Both the position numbers and the translations under genes were made by a program. A stretch of 14,199 nt of DNA from an uncultured Clostridium sp. (GTDB lineage: Bacteria > Bacillota > Clostridia > Clostridiales > Clostridiaceae): NCBI GenBank assembly GCA_900543325.1, contig UQQU01000081.1, forward strand, positions 1 to 14,199. Direction: 5' to 3'. Each line of letters opens with the position of its first letter. Position 1 is the first letter of the stretch. Under the pieces are notes generated by a model that was not told the DNA's origin, searched no databases, and worked only from the letters and a program-made list of their open reading frames with translations. Below, in pieces: positions 6,511-14,199 of this stretch.

Positions 6511-6553
6511 TAAAATTAAATATAAAGAATAACAAAGTTCAAGGAGGAGCCAC

Positions 6554-7015
6554 ATGAGAGATAGTATAGAAATGTCAAAAGGAACATTTTATACAATTGC
6601 AGCAATATGTGCAGTAATTATTATGCTAACATCATTAGAGATGTTAATCAAAGCAAAGGATACAAGTTTATTTAATATGTGGTTATCCAATGGAAATTTA
6701 GGTGAAGACCTATTAACTCAAACAACAAACCAATTATATTCTACATATTTAAATGTATGTATAGCAACATTCTTTGTTAGAGTAATAACTCCAATGGCAG
6801 TGGCAATTCATAGTTATTTTACTTTTACAAAACTTAGAGTAAATAAATTATTTGTAATTATTTGGAGTGTAATAATAGTAGGAGCATTTGCATTAAACGC
6901 TTTAACAGAACAGTTTTATTCAATATTCTTTATCGGGAGTGGAATTGGTTATTTAGCTTTAATTTTAACAATGATTTACTTAGGGAAGTGTTTAAGAAAT
7001 GTTAAAAGTATATAA
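6554..7015 (+). CDS. Small four-helix membrane protein in the importer operon, function unknown
   Basis: I do not recognise a family. The 153-residue product has four predicted membrane helices (about 10-33, 65-91, 98-118 and 122-146). A short loop with NMWLSNGNLGEDLLTQTTNQ (41-60) lies between helices 1 and 2, with few charges inside the helices. There is no signal peptide and no catalytic motif. It has a strong AAGGAGGAG ribosome binding site and sits between the binding-protein gene and the extended MalF-like permease, 40 bp upstream of the latter, so co-transcription and a role in the same transporter (assembly factor or accessory subunit) are likely, but this rests only on position. An unrelated DUF membrane protein that was inserted into the operon is the alternative. 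Confidence 0.65.
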   Translation: MRDSIEMSKGTFYTIAAICAVIIMLTSLEMLIKAKDTSLFNMWLSNGNLGEDLLTQTTNQLYSTYLNVCIATFFVRVITPMAVAIHSYFTFTKLRVNKLFVIIWSVIIVGAFALNALTEQFYSIFFIGSGIGYLALILTMIYLGKCLRNVKSI

Positions 7016-7055
7016 TTATGAGGGTATTCAGAGGGTATAAAAGGGGGTAACAAGG

Positions 7056-9143
7056 TTGAAAAAATTCAATAAGTATTTATATGATAATATTAATCGGGAG
7101 TATGATAGAAAAAATTTATACCTTTATGAAGTTTCGGCTTTACAAGAAAAAATTGAAGCTGCAACTGGTAATGAAAGGGAAGAGTTACAAAATAAACTAA
7201 AAGAATTAGTTAAAAATAAGAAAGATCATGCTTATAACAAAAAATTATCAGAATACAAGGAAAAGGAAAAAGTATTTCTTGCAGAGGTTAAAAAGAAAAC
7301 AGACAATTATAAGACAAAGGTAGATACAAGCTTACCTAAGAGTGTTCAGAAGTTACAAATAAGACTTTTTAAAGCTAAAGAATTAGTTAAGTTTTATCAA
7401 AATTATGTAAAATTAACTTACGATGCAGAATTAATTTATGAACAAAGTAAGTTAGAAATAGCTCAAATACCACCAGTAATTGAGTTTGCAAAAGAATGTA
7501 CAAAGGAATTAAAAGAAGCGCAAAGTAAACTATCAAAAATAGATAGTACAAGTACTGAAAAATTCAATAAAGAATTTAAAGATTTTAAAGAACAAGAAAA
7601 TAAAAAGTTACAAGATAGAATTAAAGAAGTTAAGTCTAAATGCAAAGAGGGATTAATTTCAGGACAAGCAAAAGATAATACAATAAAAGAATTAAAAAGA
7701 AAATATAAAGAAGTTCTATTAGTAAAATCATTTGAATGTGAAAAGACATACAACGAAGAAATAGTAAAAAATAAGAAATATGAGCTTTCAAAAATTGTTA
7801 AGCAAAAAATTAATACTGTAAACATTAATGTTGCAGATTTAAGAAGAGTTTATCCAGTTGAAACTGAAAAAACAATGCCTTGGGTATCATGGGTTACATT
7901 CTTAATTCCAGGTCTTGCTCAAGCCATTAATAAACAATATATAAAAGCGATAATTATGTTCTTTGCAACAATATATATATATTTACTGGCTATTCCTTAT
8001 TCATTAGGATATGGTAACTATAAAGGTGATGGTATCGCAGGTCTTATTACTCTAGCTGCAGATGGTGGTAGATTAGATAGATCTATTATCTTTATGATTG
8101 AAGGTATATTAGCAATATTCTTATTATTAATTGGAATATTCCTAATGTTTATATGCTTTAAAGATGCAAATAAAGTAGAAAAAGACACTATTAAGGGTAC
8201 TAGATATAAGAGTTGGGTAGAAACTAAGCAAGCTGTATTTGAAGATGGATTCCCATATTTAGTTTTATCACCAGCAGCTATAATAACTATATTTATAGTA
8301 TGTATTCCTGTTGTAACAACTATACTTTTAGCTTTTACAGGAATGGGACCAGATACACAAGCTAAATTTGGATGGGAAGCATTAAAGAACTATAAAATGA
8401 TATTCTTAGGAGAAGGTATGATAGGTGCAATCTTCTGGAGAATACTTGGTTGGACTATAGTTTGGACAATAGGAGCTACAACTTTAGCAATAGCTTTAGG
8501 ATTTATTTTAGCAATAGTTCTTAATAATGATAGAATTAAAGGTAAGGTATTATTTAGATCAATTTATCTTTTACCATGGGCAGTTCCTGCATTTATTTCA
8601 ATACTATTCTTTAGTATTTTATTTGCAGACGGTGGTACAGTAGTTAATTCATTAAGAGAAGTTTTTGGATCAAACTTTTCAATAAAAAATGATCCATTTG
8701 TAATAAGAGTAGTATTAATTTGTATTCAAGCTTGGCTTGGTAGTGCATATATATTCTTATTATCTACAGGTGTTTTACAATCTATAAATGAAGAATTATA
8801 TGAAGCTGCAGATATAGATGGTGCTACAAGCTTTAAGAAATTAACTAAGATAACAGTACCATTAGTATTATTCCAAACAGCACCACTTTTAGTTGGACAA
8901 TATACATTTAACTTCAATAACTTTAGTATTATAGCATTATTTAATAATGGAGGGCCTTTTGATCCAAGTAAATATGGTAACTTAGCAGGTTCATCAGACC
9001 TTTTAATATCTTATATATTTAAATTAACAATGAATAGTCAATATCAAGCTATAGGTGCAACAATTACAGTTATTATTTCTGTAGCTCTTATGATAATTGC
9101 ATATATAGGATATAGAAACACAGATGCATTTAAGAGGGGGTAG
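7056..9143 (+). CDS. malF: MalF-like sugar ABC permease with a long N-terminal coiled-coil extension
   Basis: At 695 residues this is about 260 longer than usual Gram-positive MalF/MdxF permeases. Residues 1-265 are Lys/Glu-rich and predicted coiled coil, cytoplasmic by charge. At 274-315 comes a hydrophobic block with PGLAQAINKQYIKAI, a motif resembling the N-terminal membrane part of MdxF-type permeases, then a helix at 343-368. The BPD_transp_1 domain spans about 400-690, with the EAA loop YEAADIDGATSFKKLTKITVP at 582-602 (Glu583, Asp588, Gly589) that docks on the ATPase. It pairs with the MalG-like protein to form the channel. The start is TTG at 7056: an AAGGGGG ribosome binding site lies eight bases upstream and there is no in-frame Met until residue 274. 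The coil and the permease are one uninterrupted frame. Alternatively the extension could be a recent gene fusion. Confidence 0.85.
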   Translation: MKKFNKYLYDNINREYDRKNLYLYEVSALQEKIEAATGNEREELQNKLKELVKNKKDHAYNKKLSEYKEKEKVFLAEVKKKTDNYKTKVDTSLPKSVQKLQIRLFKAKELVKFYQNYVKLTYDAELIYEQSKLEIAQIPPVIEFAKECTKELKEAQSKLSKIDSTSTEKFNKEFKDFKEQENKKLQDRIKEVKSKCKEGLISGQAKDNTIKELKRKYKEVLLVKSFECEKTYNEEIVKNKKYELSKIVKQKINTVNINVADLRRVYPVETEKTMPWVSWVTFLIPGLAQAINKQYIKAIIMFFATIYIYLLAIPYSLGYGNYKGDGIAGLITLAADGGRLDRSIIFMIEGILAIFLLLIGIFLMFICFKDANKVEKDTIKGTRYKSWVETKQAVFEDGFPYLVLSPAAIITIFIVCIPVVTTILLAFTGMGPDTQAKFGWEALKNYKMIFLGEGMIGAIFWRILGWTIVWTIGATTLAIALGFILAIVLNNDRIKGKVLFRSIYLLPWAVPAFISILFFSILFADGGTVVNSLREVFGSNFSIKNDPFVIRVVLICIQAWLGSAYIFLLSTGVLQSINEELYEAADIDGATSFKKLTKITVPLVLFQTAPLLVGQYTFNFNNFSIIALFNNGGPFDPSKYGNLAGSSDLLISYIFKLTMNSQYQAIGATITVIISVALMIIAYIGYRNTDAFKRG

Positions 9144-9148
9144 GATTG

Positions 9149-10045
9149 ATGAGTATATTTAAGAAGAAAAAAAGTGATTTATATCTTTCTGATAAACAAC
9201 CTCTTACTGTAGGAGGAAAAGTAGCACTTGGTGTAGCATATGCTTTCTTAATATTATGGGCAGTAATAGTAATAGTACCAATTGCACAAATTGTAATATC
9301 ATCATTTAATGGAGCACAAGCAAATAGACTTATAATTGGTGGAGAATTCAGTTTTTCATTAAAGCATTTTAAAACATTATTTGAAGATACACTTTATTTA
9401 AAATGGATGGGTAATACTTTATTTGTAAGTATTAGTACGGCAATCTTAGTAATAATAATTGTTTCATTTACTGGATATGCTTATTCAAGATATAGATTTA
9501 AAGGGAAAAAAGCATCTCTTATGACAGTTATGCTTATACAAACAATACCAACATTCGTTGGAATTACAGCATACTTTACAATGTATTCTATTGCAGCAGA
9601 TATAATGCCAGGTTTTACAAGACAAATGATGCTTATACTTATATATGCAGGGGGAGGTATAGCTGGTAATACTATTATCTTAAAGGGATATTTAGATTCA
9701 ATATCTACAGAACTAGATGATGCAGCTAAAATAGATGGTTGCTCTAGTATGAAGATATACAGACTTATCATTATGCCAATTGCAAGACCAATGCTTGCAA
9801 TAATAGGTTTATGGTCATTCATAGGGCCATTTGGTGATTACTTATTACCAAAAGTATTATTAAATTCATCAGCTGATTATACATTAGCTGCAGGTTTACA
9901 AACTCTTATAACAGATGAGCGTACAATTAATCAACCGGCCTTTACAGCAGGAGCGCTTTTAACGGCAATACCTATAGTAATATTATTCGTTGCATTACAA
10001 AAACAATTAGTATCAGGTCTTTCAAATGGGGCTACAAAGGGATAG
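9149..10045 (+). CDS. malG: MalG-like sugar ABC transporter permease
   Basis: The product is a 298-residue inner channel subunit. A basic N-terminus (KKKK at 5-8) precedes about six membrane helices (roughly 25-50, 88-110, 124-146, 160-180, 212-230 and 268-286). The EAA loop at 189-213 reads LDDAAKIDGCSS...MPIARP; the usual Glu is Asp191, with Asp196 and Gly197 kept, so ATPase coupling should be intact. The start is the ATG at 9149, because GAGGGGG at 9134-9140 is eight bases upstream; a TTG at 9146 is less well placed. Only five bases separate it from the stop of the MalF-like gene, which indicates translational coupling and a heterodimeric permease. Confidence 0.88.
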   Translation: MSIFKKKKSDLYLSDKQPLTVGGKVALGVAYAFLILWAVIVIVPIAQIVISSFNGAQANRLIIGGEFSFSLKHFKTLFEDTLYLKWMGNTLFVSISTAILVIIIVSFTGYAYSRYRFKGKKASLMTVMLIQTIPTFVGITAYFTMYSIAADIMPGFTRQMMLILIYAGGGIAGNTIILKGYLDSISTELDDAAKIDGCSSMKIYRLIIMPIARPMLAIIGLWSFIGPFGDYLLPKVLLNSSADYTLAAGLQTLITDERTINQPAFTAGALLTAIPIVILFVALQKQLVSGLSNGATKG

Positions 10046-10062
10046 GATAGGAGATAGTAGAT

Positions 10063-11145
10063 ATGAAGGTAACATTAAATAATATAGGAAAGAAATATGA
10101 AAGTAGAGAAGATTTTACTTTAAGACATATAAATTTAGAAATTGAAGATAAGGACTTCTGTGTAATTTTAGGACCATCTGGATGTGGTAAAACTACATTA
10201 TTACGTATGATTGCCGGTCTTAACTCAATTACTGAAGGTGATTTAATATTTGGTGAGAAGAGAGTTAATAAACTTGCTTCTAAAGATAGAGATATAGCTA
10301 TGGTTTTCCAAAGCTATGCTCTATACCCACATATGACAGTTTATGATAACATGGCATTTTCATTATCAATGAGAAAAGAAAGAAAGAACGTTATTAATGA
10401 ACGTGTTACTGAAGCTGCAAAATTACTTCAAATAGAAAAGTATTTATATTCTAAACCATCAGATATATCTGGAGGTCAAAGACAAAGAGTTGCTTTAGGA
10501 AGAGCTATAGTTAGAAAACCAAGCGTTTTCTTAATGGACGAACCTCTTTCAAACTTAGATGCTAAATTAAGAGAGCACATGAGAGTTGAATTAGTAAGAA
10601 TTCATAAAGCACTTGGAACTACTTCTATTTATGTAACACATGACCAAGTAGAAGCTATGACAATGGCTACTAAGATTGTTCTTATGAATGATGGTAAGAT
10701 TCAACAAGTTGGTAAGCCATATGAATTCTATGATAAACCACAAAATATGTTTGTTGCTAGATTTATTGGATCACCAACAATTAATATGATAAAAGGAAAA
10801 ATTGATGGAAAGAAATTCGTATCTGAAGATGGATTAATTTCTTTAACTCCATCAGAAGCTGATTTAAAAGCATTAGCTAATTATAATGGTAAGGATGTAT
10901 ACTTAGGAATTCGTTCAGAAAGATTTATAAGCGGTGGAGAAAAGGATACATTTGAATGTACTATCGATGTTATAGAAGTTTTAGGTAAGGAAAAGACTTT
11001 ATATGTTAAGTTAAAGAGTGGAAAAGATCTTGTAATTACAGTTCCTGGATACTATTCATATGAAACTGGAGAAAAGCATAAATTTGGATTTGACTTAGAT
11101 GCTTTACACTTCTTTGATGCGGAAACTGAATTAAGAATAAACTAA
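10063..11145 (+). CDS. malK: ABC transporter ATPase of the MalK/MsmX/UgpC family
   Basis: This 360-residue ATPase drives sugar uptake. Walker A GPSGCGKT is at 37-44, the Q-loop Gln at 83 (VFQSYALYPH), the signature SGGQRQR at 136-142, Walker B VFLMDEP at 155-161 with catalytic Glu160, the D-loop SNLD at 163-166 and the switch His at 193. Residues from about 235 form the C-terminal TOBE/OB regulatory region with LGIRSERF (281-288), the pattern seen in CUT1-type ATPases. All catalytic residues are present. The gene starts 17 bases after the MalG-like gene with a GGAGATAG ribosome binding site. Many Firmicutes serve several importers with one shared MsmX; a dedicated copy here would make this importer self-contained, although it may also serve others. 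Confidence 0.9.
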   Translation: MKVTLNNIGKKYESREDFTLRHINLEIEDKDFCVILGPSGCGKTTLLRMIAGLNSITEGDLIFGEKRVNKLASKDRDIAMVFQSYALYPHMTVYDNMAFSLSMRKERKNVINERVTEAAKLLQIEKYLYSKPSDISGGQRQRVALGRAIVRKPSVFLMDEPLSNLDAKLREHMRVELVRIHKALGTTSIYVTHDQVEAMTMATKIVLMNDGKIQQVGKPYEFYDKPQNMFVARFIGSPTINMIKGKIDGKKFVSEDGLISLTPSEADLKALANYNGKDVYLGIRSERFISGGEKDTFECTIDVIEVLGKEKTLYVKLKSGKDLVITVPGYYSYETGEKHKFGFDLDALHFFDAETELRIN

Positions 11146-11154
11146 TTTAAATAT

Positions 11155-11195
11155 AAGGGTTAAAGCTATTTAGTATATGGCTTTAACCTTTTTTT
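11155..11195 (+). terminator. Rho-independent terminator of the importer operon
   Basis: A 12-bp stem with one G-U pair (11155-11166 with 11180-11191, core GGTTAAAGC/GCTTTAACC) has a 13-base loop and is followed by a seven-T tract (11189-11195). It begins ten bases after the ATPase stop. Confidence 0.85.
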
Positions 11196-11330
11196 ATTTT
11201 AATAAATGTACTTATTTAATATGATATGGAATATAGTTTTAAAGAGGTAAATGAAAGTTCATATATTGCTTTGAAGATAAGTTAGTTAATAAAATTTATT
11301 TCAAATAAAATAAGGAGAATTATATATTAT

Positions 11331-12956
11331 ATGAATAGCTTTGAAATATTTACAGGTATATTTGGTGGATTAGGATTATTCTTGTATGGAATGAAGTTAA
11401 TGAGTGATGGACTTGAAAATATTGCGGGAGAAAAATTAAAAAGTATATTGGAGAAAATAACTAGCAATAAAATAATGGGAGTATTAGTTGGAACCGTTGT
11501 AACAGCTATTATACAAAGTTCAAGTGCCATAACTGTAATGGTTGTTAGTTTTGTAAATGCAGGATTAATGACATTAGGCCAAGCTACAGGAGTTATATTA
11601 GGTTCTAATATAGGTACAACAATTACAGCTCAAATGGTAAGTCTTAAGTTAGAAGTTATAGCACCAATATTTATTGGAATAGGTGCTATAGTTATAGTGG
11701 TTACAAAAAATAAAAGGGTTAAAGACTTAGCTTATATAGCATTAGGTTTTGGAGTATTATTTATGGGAATGGGATTAATGTCTTCCTCTTTGAAACCGGT
11801 ATCTGAATTGGCTATATTTAATAAGTTTATTTTATTAGTAGGCAAAAATTCAATATTAGGAGTACTAATTGGAATCTTAATTACAGCAATATTACAAAGC
11901 TCATCTGCAACTACAGGTATCTTAGTTGCATTGGCGGTATCAGGAAATTTGGATATGAGTGTTGCTTTCCCAATTATATTAGGATGTAATATAGGAACTT
12001 GCATTACAGCAATATTAGCCGGATTAACAGCTAATAGAATAGCAAAAAAGGCTGCATTGCTTCATTTATTTTTTAATATATTTGGAACTATTTTATTTTT
12101 ACCATTTTCAGATAAGGTAGTTATGATTGTGCAATACTTAACACCAGATAATGTTGCAAGACAAGTGGCAAATGCACATACAATATTTAATGTAGTAATA
12201 ACGATCTTTATATTACCAATATCAAAATATTTTGTTAAGCTTGTAAATAAAATATTACCGGATGATGGAAGAAGGCAAGTGTGTGGTGCAATATATTTAG
12301 ATAAAAAACTTTTAGAAACACCTATTGTTGCAAGTACTCAGGTTGTTAAAGAAACTATAAGAATGGCTGAAATTGCAAGGAATAATTTTCAATTAGCAAT
12401 GCAATCATTTTTTTACGGAAAAGATGAGGATATAAAAAATGTATATGAAAATGAAAATATTATTAATATGTTAGAGAAAGAGATTACAGAGTATTTAATA
12501 GCACTTTCTCAGCATAATTTACCGGAGGAGAATGCCGAGTTAGTTAGCGAAGTTTATCATACAATTAATGATATAGAGAGAATAGGAGATCATGCAGAAA
12601 ATATTGTAGAGTTAGCTATAAATAAAATTAATAATAATATTCAATTATCTGATGAGGCATTAAAAGAAGTTGAAGAGATTTCTAAAGCAACTTTAGAATC
12701 TGTTGATATAGCTATAAGATGTTTTAAGAAGAGAGAGAGTAATGATGAGATTATAGTCAATGAAATTGAAGACCGTATAGATATACTTGAAAAAAATTTT
12801 AGAAATAATAATATAATGAGATTAAATTCAAGGCAATGTTATGCTAATGCTGGAGTAATGTTTTTTGATCTTTTATCAAATCTTGAAAGGATAGGTGATC
12901 ATGCAAATAATATTGCTACTGTTAAGGAAAATCATGTTCATAGAACATATGCATAA
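11331..12956 (+). CDS. Na+/phosphate cotransporter-family protein with C-terminal PhoU domains
   Basis: The 541-residue product is a PNaS-family (NptA-like) membrane protein. The two inverted Na_Pi_cotrans repeats are seen at about 15-150 and 170-300, each with the QSSS substrate motif (62-65, 189-192) and a GSNIGTTITA or GCNIGTCITA segment (91-100, 218-227). The C-terminal region (about 335-535) carries two PhoU-like helical bundles with metal-binding DIERIGDHAENI (414-425) and NLERIGDHANNI (517-528). It probably imports or exports phosphate with Na+, the PhoU part acting as a sensor. The start ATG has an AAGGAG site about 13 bases upstream, a slightly long spacing. It follows the importer terminator and is separately transcribed; no clear promoter or Pho box was found. 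Confidence 0.88.
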   Translation: MNSFEIFTGIFGGLGLFLYGMKLMSDGLENIAGEKLKSILEKITSNKIMGVLVGTVVTAIIQSSSAITVMVVSFVNAGLMTLGQATGVILGSNIGTTITAQMVSLKLEVIAPIFIGIGAIVIVVTKNKRVKDLAYIALGFGVLFMGMGLMSSSLKPVSELAIFNKFILLVGKNSILGVLIGILITAILQSSSATTGILVALAVSGNLDMSVAFPIILGCNIGTCITAILAGLTANRIAKKAALLHLFFNIFGTILFLPFSDKVVMIVQYLTPDNVARQVANAHTIFNVVITIFILPISKYFVKLVNKILPDDGRRQVCGAIYLDKKLLETPIVASTQVVKETIRMAEIARNNFQLAMQSFFYGKDEDIKNVYENENIINMLEKEITEYLIALSQHNLPEENAELVSEVYHTINDIERIGDHAENIVELAINKINNNIQLSDEALKEVEEISKATLESVDIAIRCFKKRESNDEIIVNEIEDRIDILEKNFRNNNIMRLNSRQCYANAGVMFFDLLSNLERIGDHANNIATVKENHVHRTYA

Positions 12957-13053
12957 TGGGTGAATTAATATATTTACTAGTTATATAAATTAAAATTAAC
13001 ACATATAAATTTTAGTGTAAATTGATTCTTGGAATGGGGGAAGAAGGATAGGT

Positions 13054-13299
13054 ATGAAAAGATTAAATTATTGCTTAGATTGTCAACGCGTATTTACTTC
13101 TAAAAATGTTTGTGAGTATTGTAACTCAAATAATATTAAAGAATTAAAACGTGGAAAGTCTGTAAATATAATTGGTAGCAAAGACAAAGCAAGTTATTTA
13201 AAATATAAAGAAGGAAAAGTTAGTGTAATAGTTTATGCTGAAAATAAGCAAAAGTTTATTAAGGAATATGATATTGATAAAATAAGAAAAATATTATAG
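13054..13299 (+). CDS. Small zinc-ribbon protein, 81 residues
   Basis: Two CxxC pairs (Cys7/Cys10 and Cys20/Cys23) separated by nine residues make a zinc-ribbon at the N-terminus. The remainder (26-81) is Lys-rich with alternating hydrophobic residues (KVSVIVYAE at 55-63, then a Lys-rich helix), suggesting a small beta-sheet followed by a helix. This is the form of many unassigned regulators or nucleic-acid-associated zinc proteins; the function is unknown. An AAGAAGG ribosome binding site lies six bases before the ATG. It is 97 bp after the phosphate transporter gene with no clear terminator between, so read-through is possible. Confidence 0.65.
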   Translation: MKRLNYCLDCQRVFTSKNVCEYCNSNNIKELKRGKSVNIIGSKDKASYLKYKEGKVSVIVYAENKQKFIKEYDIDKIRKIL

Positions 13300-13355
13300 A
13301 ATTATCAATTAAAAAAAGTAGTTTATAATTAAATTATAAGAATAGTTTTTTATAG

Positions 13356-13398
13356 AGGTATAATTTGAATTGTATAAATTTAAGTTATACCTTTATTT
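13356..13398 (+). terminator. AU-rich hairpin terminator downstream of the zinc-ribbon gene
   Basis: A 16-bp stem including two G-U pairs (13356-13371 with 13377-13392, arms beginning AGGTATAA and ending TTATACCT) has a GTATA loop and is followed by TTATTTTAT. The stem is weak in G+C but placed 57 bases after the zinc-ribbon stop. Confidence 0.5.
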
Positions 13399-13571
13399 TA
13401 TAATTTGATTTTTATAGGGTATAAATAATACATATGTTTATGTTAGAAATATATTTGGAGTGAAATTGCTGAAAATTTAATATATGGTTTAAAGTATATA
13501 TAAATTTTTTATTAGCAAATTACAAATAATTAAATATTATAATATAAATAGATTTTTAGGAGGATATGTGC

Positions 13572-14132
13572 TTGACAATTTTTTTTATAGAGAACTATAA
13601 GAAGATAAAAAGTAATATCATATTTGCTATACCTATTTTATTTATAATAGCTATTCCCATTCATTTTTTATATAACCTAACAGGTAAAATAGCAATAGTG
13701 GGTTCTATAACTCCAGTAAATGAAAGTATAGCAGAACATTTTAAGTTAGTTACTATTCCAGTTATTTTATGGTGGATTATTAGTTATTACATACTAAAGA
13801 GAAAAGTAGATATAGATTTTAAAAAATGGATTTTTAGTGGTGCTATTTCTACACTTATTATGCCAATTGTTATAACTATTTTCTATTACACATATACAGG
13901 AGCTTTAGGAATTTCATATTTTCTATTAGATGTATTTTCATTATTTCTATCATTAATAATAGGGTAATGTTTAGCATTATATTTATATAAAAATATTAAA
14001 ATAACAAATATAAAATTTATAATAGGAATTTTAATAATAATTACAATAATAGTTTGCACTGTAGTATTTACATTTTATCCACCACATATTCCACTCTTTA
14101 AAGATTCAATGACAGGACTATACGGCATTTAA
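13572..14132 (+). pseudogene. DUF6512-like membrane protein broken by an in-frame stop codon
   Basis: The frame runs to 13964, meets TAA at 13965-13967, then stays open in the same frame for 54 codons to TAA at 14130-14132. The downstream part continues the family pattern: another membrane helix and the ending PPHIPLFKDSMTGLYGI, typical of DUF6512 proteins. The upstream part carries TPVNESIAEHFKL and FYYTYTGALGI, also family-like, plus four helices. So a protein of about 186 residues is cut to about 131 by one nonsense codon. The TTG at 13572 is chosen because AGGAGG (13558-13563) is eight bases upstream; the in-frame ATG at 13566 is only two bases from it. A sequencing error would give the same picture. 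A TATAAT at 13538-13543 may be a -10. The family has no known function. Confidence 0.7.
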
Positions 14133-14137
14133 ATAAT

Positions 14138-14199
14138 ACTGCGAACCAAAGCGTTAATGCCGTGATGCCGAAAATTAATGATATAACCTCCAGTAAGTC
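14138..14199. other. Compositionally distinct tail at the right edge
   Basis: This 62-base stretch contains 26 G or C bases, well above the adjoining AT-rich gene. In the + frame beginning at 14135 it is open to the edge and reads NTANQSVNAVMPKINDITSS, with GCG, GTG, CCG and ACC codons not typical of the rest of the window, but no start codon lies in that frame. The minus strand also has a short open frame with a hydrophobic stretch. It may be foreign or chimeric sequence, or the beginning of another element. Confidence 0.35.

Noticed and set aside
7463..7825. Antisense open frame of 120 codons under the coiled-coil part of the permease
   Set aside because: Poly-Phe/Leu/Ser composition is the expected antisense image of Lys/Glu codons; no ribosome binding site.
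9146..9148. TTG at 9146 as start of the MalG-like permease
   Set aside because: The ATG one codon later is at a better distance from GAGGGGG and is a stronger start codon.
14138..14199. Right-edge tail as the start of a known riboswitch
   Set aside because: I compared it by eye with lysine, fluoride, cobalamin, THF and glmS-type cores and found no convincing conserved block.
14100..14199. Minus-strand open frame with a hydrophobic stretch (ISLIFGITALTLWFAVLF) as a membrane protein C-terminus
   Set aside because: It runs into the antisense of the DUF6512-like ending before stopping, so most of its end would be overlap; too short and truncated to support.

Overview
The window looks like chromosomal DNA from a Clostridium sensu stricto relative. 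It is very AT-rich by eye, uses A/T-ending codons almost throughout, has strong AGGAGG-type ribosome binding sites, and carries typical low-GC Firmicutes families. The species cannot be named from the sequence.

Left part (1-4431): (i) a membrane protein joining an aromatic-acid-exporter/FUSC-type domain to a degenerate Cof-type HAD domain (79-1353); (ii) a convergent 88-residue protein made of two copies of a 33-residue unit ending GYKH (1408-1674, minus), flanked by two hairpins; (iii) an unrecognised 111-residue protein (1867-2202); (iv) a secreted CAP/SCP-domain protein (2517-3152); (v) a convergent XRE-HTH plus TPR regulator of RRNPP/PlcR-like architecture (3205-4431, minus). Hairpins that could act as bidirectional terminators separate both convergent pairs.

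Centre (4432-11145): a maltose/maltodextrin-type ABC importer operon. A near-consensus promoter (TTGACT, 17 bp, TATAAT at 4725-4753) overlaps a cre-like site. It is followed by a leader of about 380 nt holding two LacI-type operators. The genes are a MalE-like lipoprotein, a hairpin, a small four-helix membrane protein of unknown function, a MalF-like permease with an unusual coiled-coil extension of about 265 residues, a MalG-like permease and a MalK/MsmX-like ATPase. A U-tract terminator closes the operon. The lipoprotein captures sugar, the two permeases form the channel and the ATPase powers it. No LacI-type regulator and no sugar-degrading enzyme lies in the window, so both must be elsewhere. 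The 4-TM protein and the permease extension are the least explained parts.

Right part (11331-14199): a Na+/phosphate cotransporter-family protein with C-terminal PhoU domains (11331-12956), a small zinc-ribbon protein (13054-13299), and a DUF6512-like membrane protein interrupted by one in-frame stop codon (13572-14132). The last ~62 bases (from about 14138) are clearly richer in G+C (26/62) than the adjoining DNA and belong to something else: a contig-edge artefact, foreign DNA or the start of another element.
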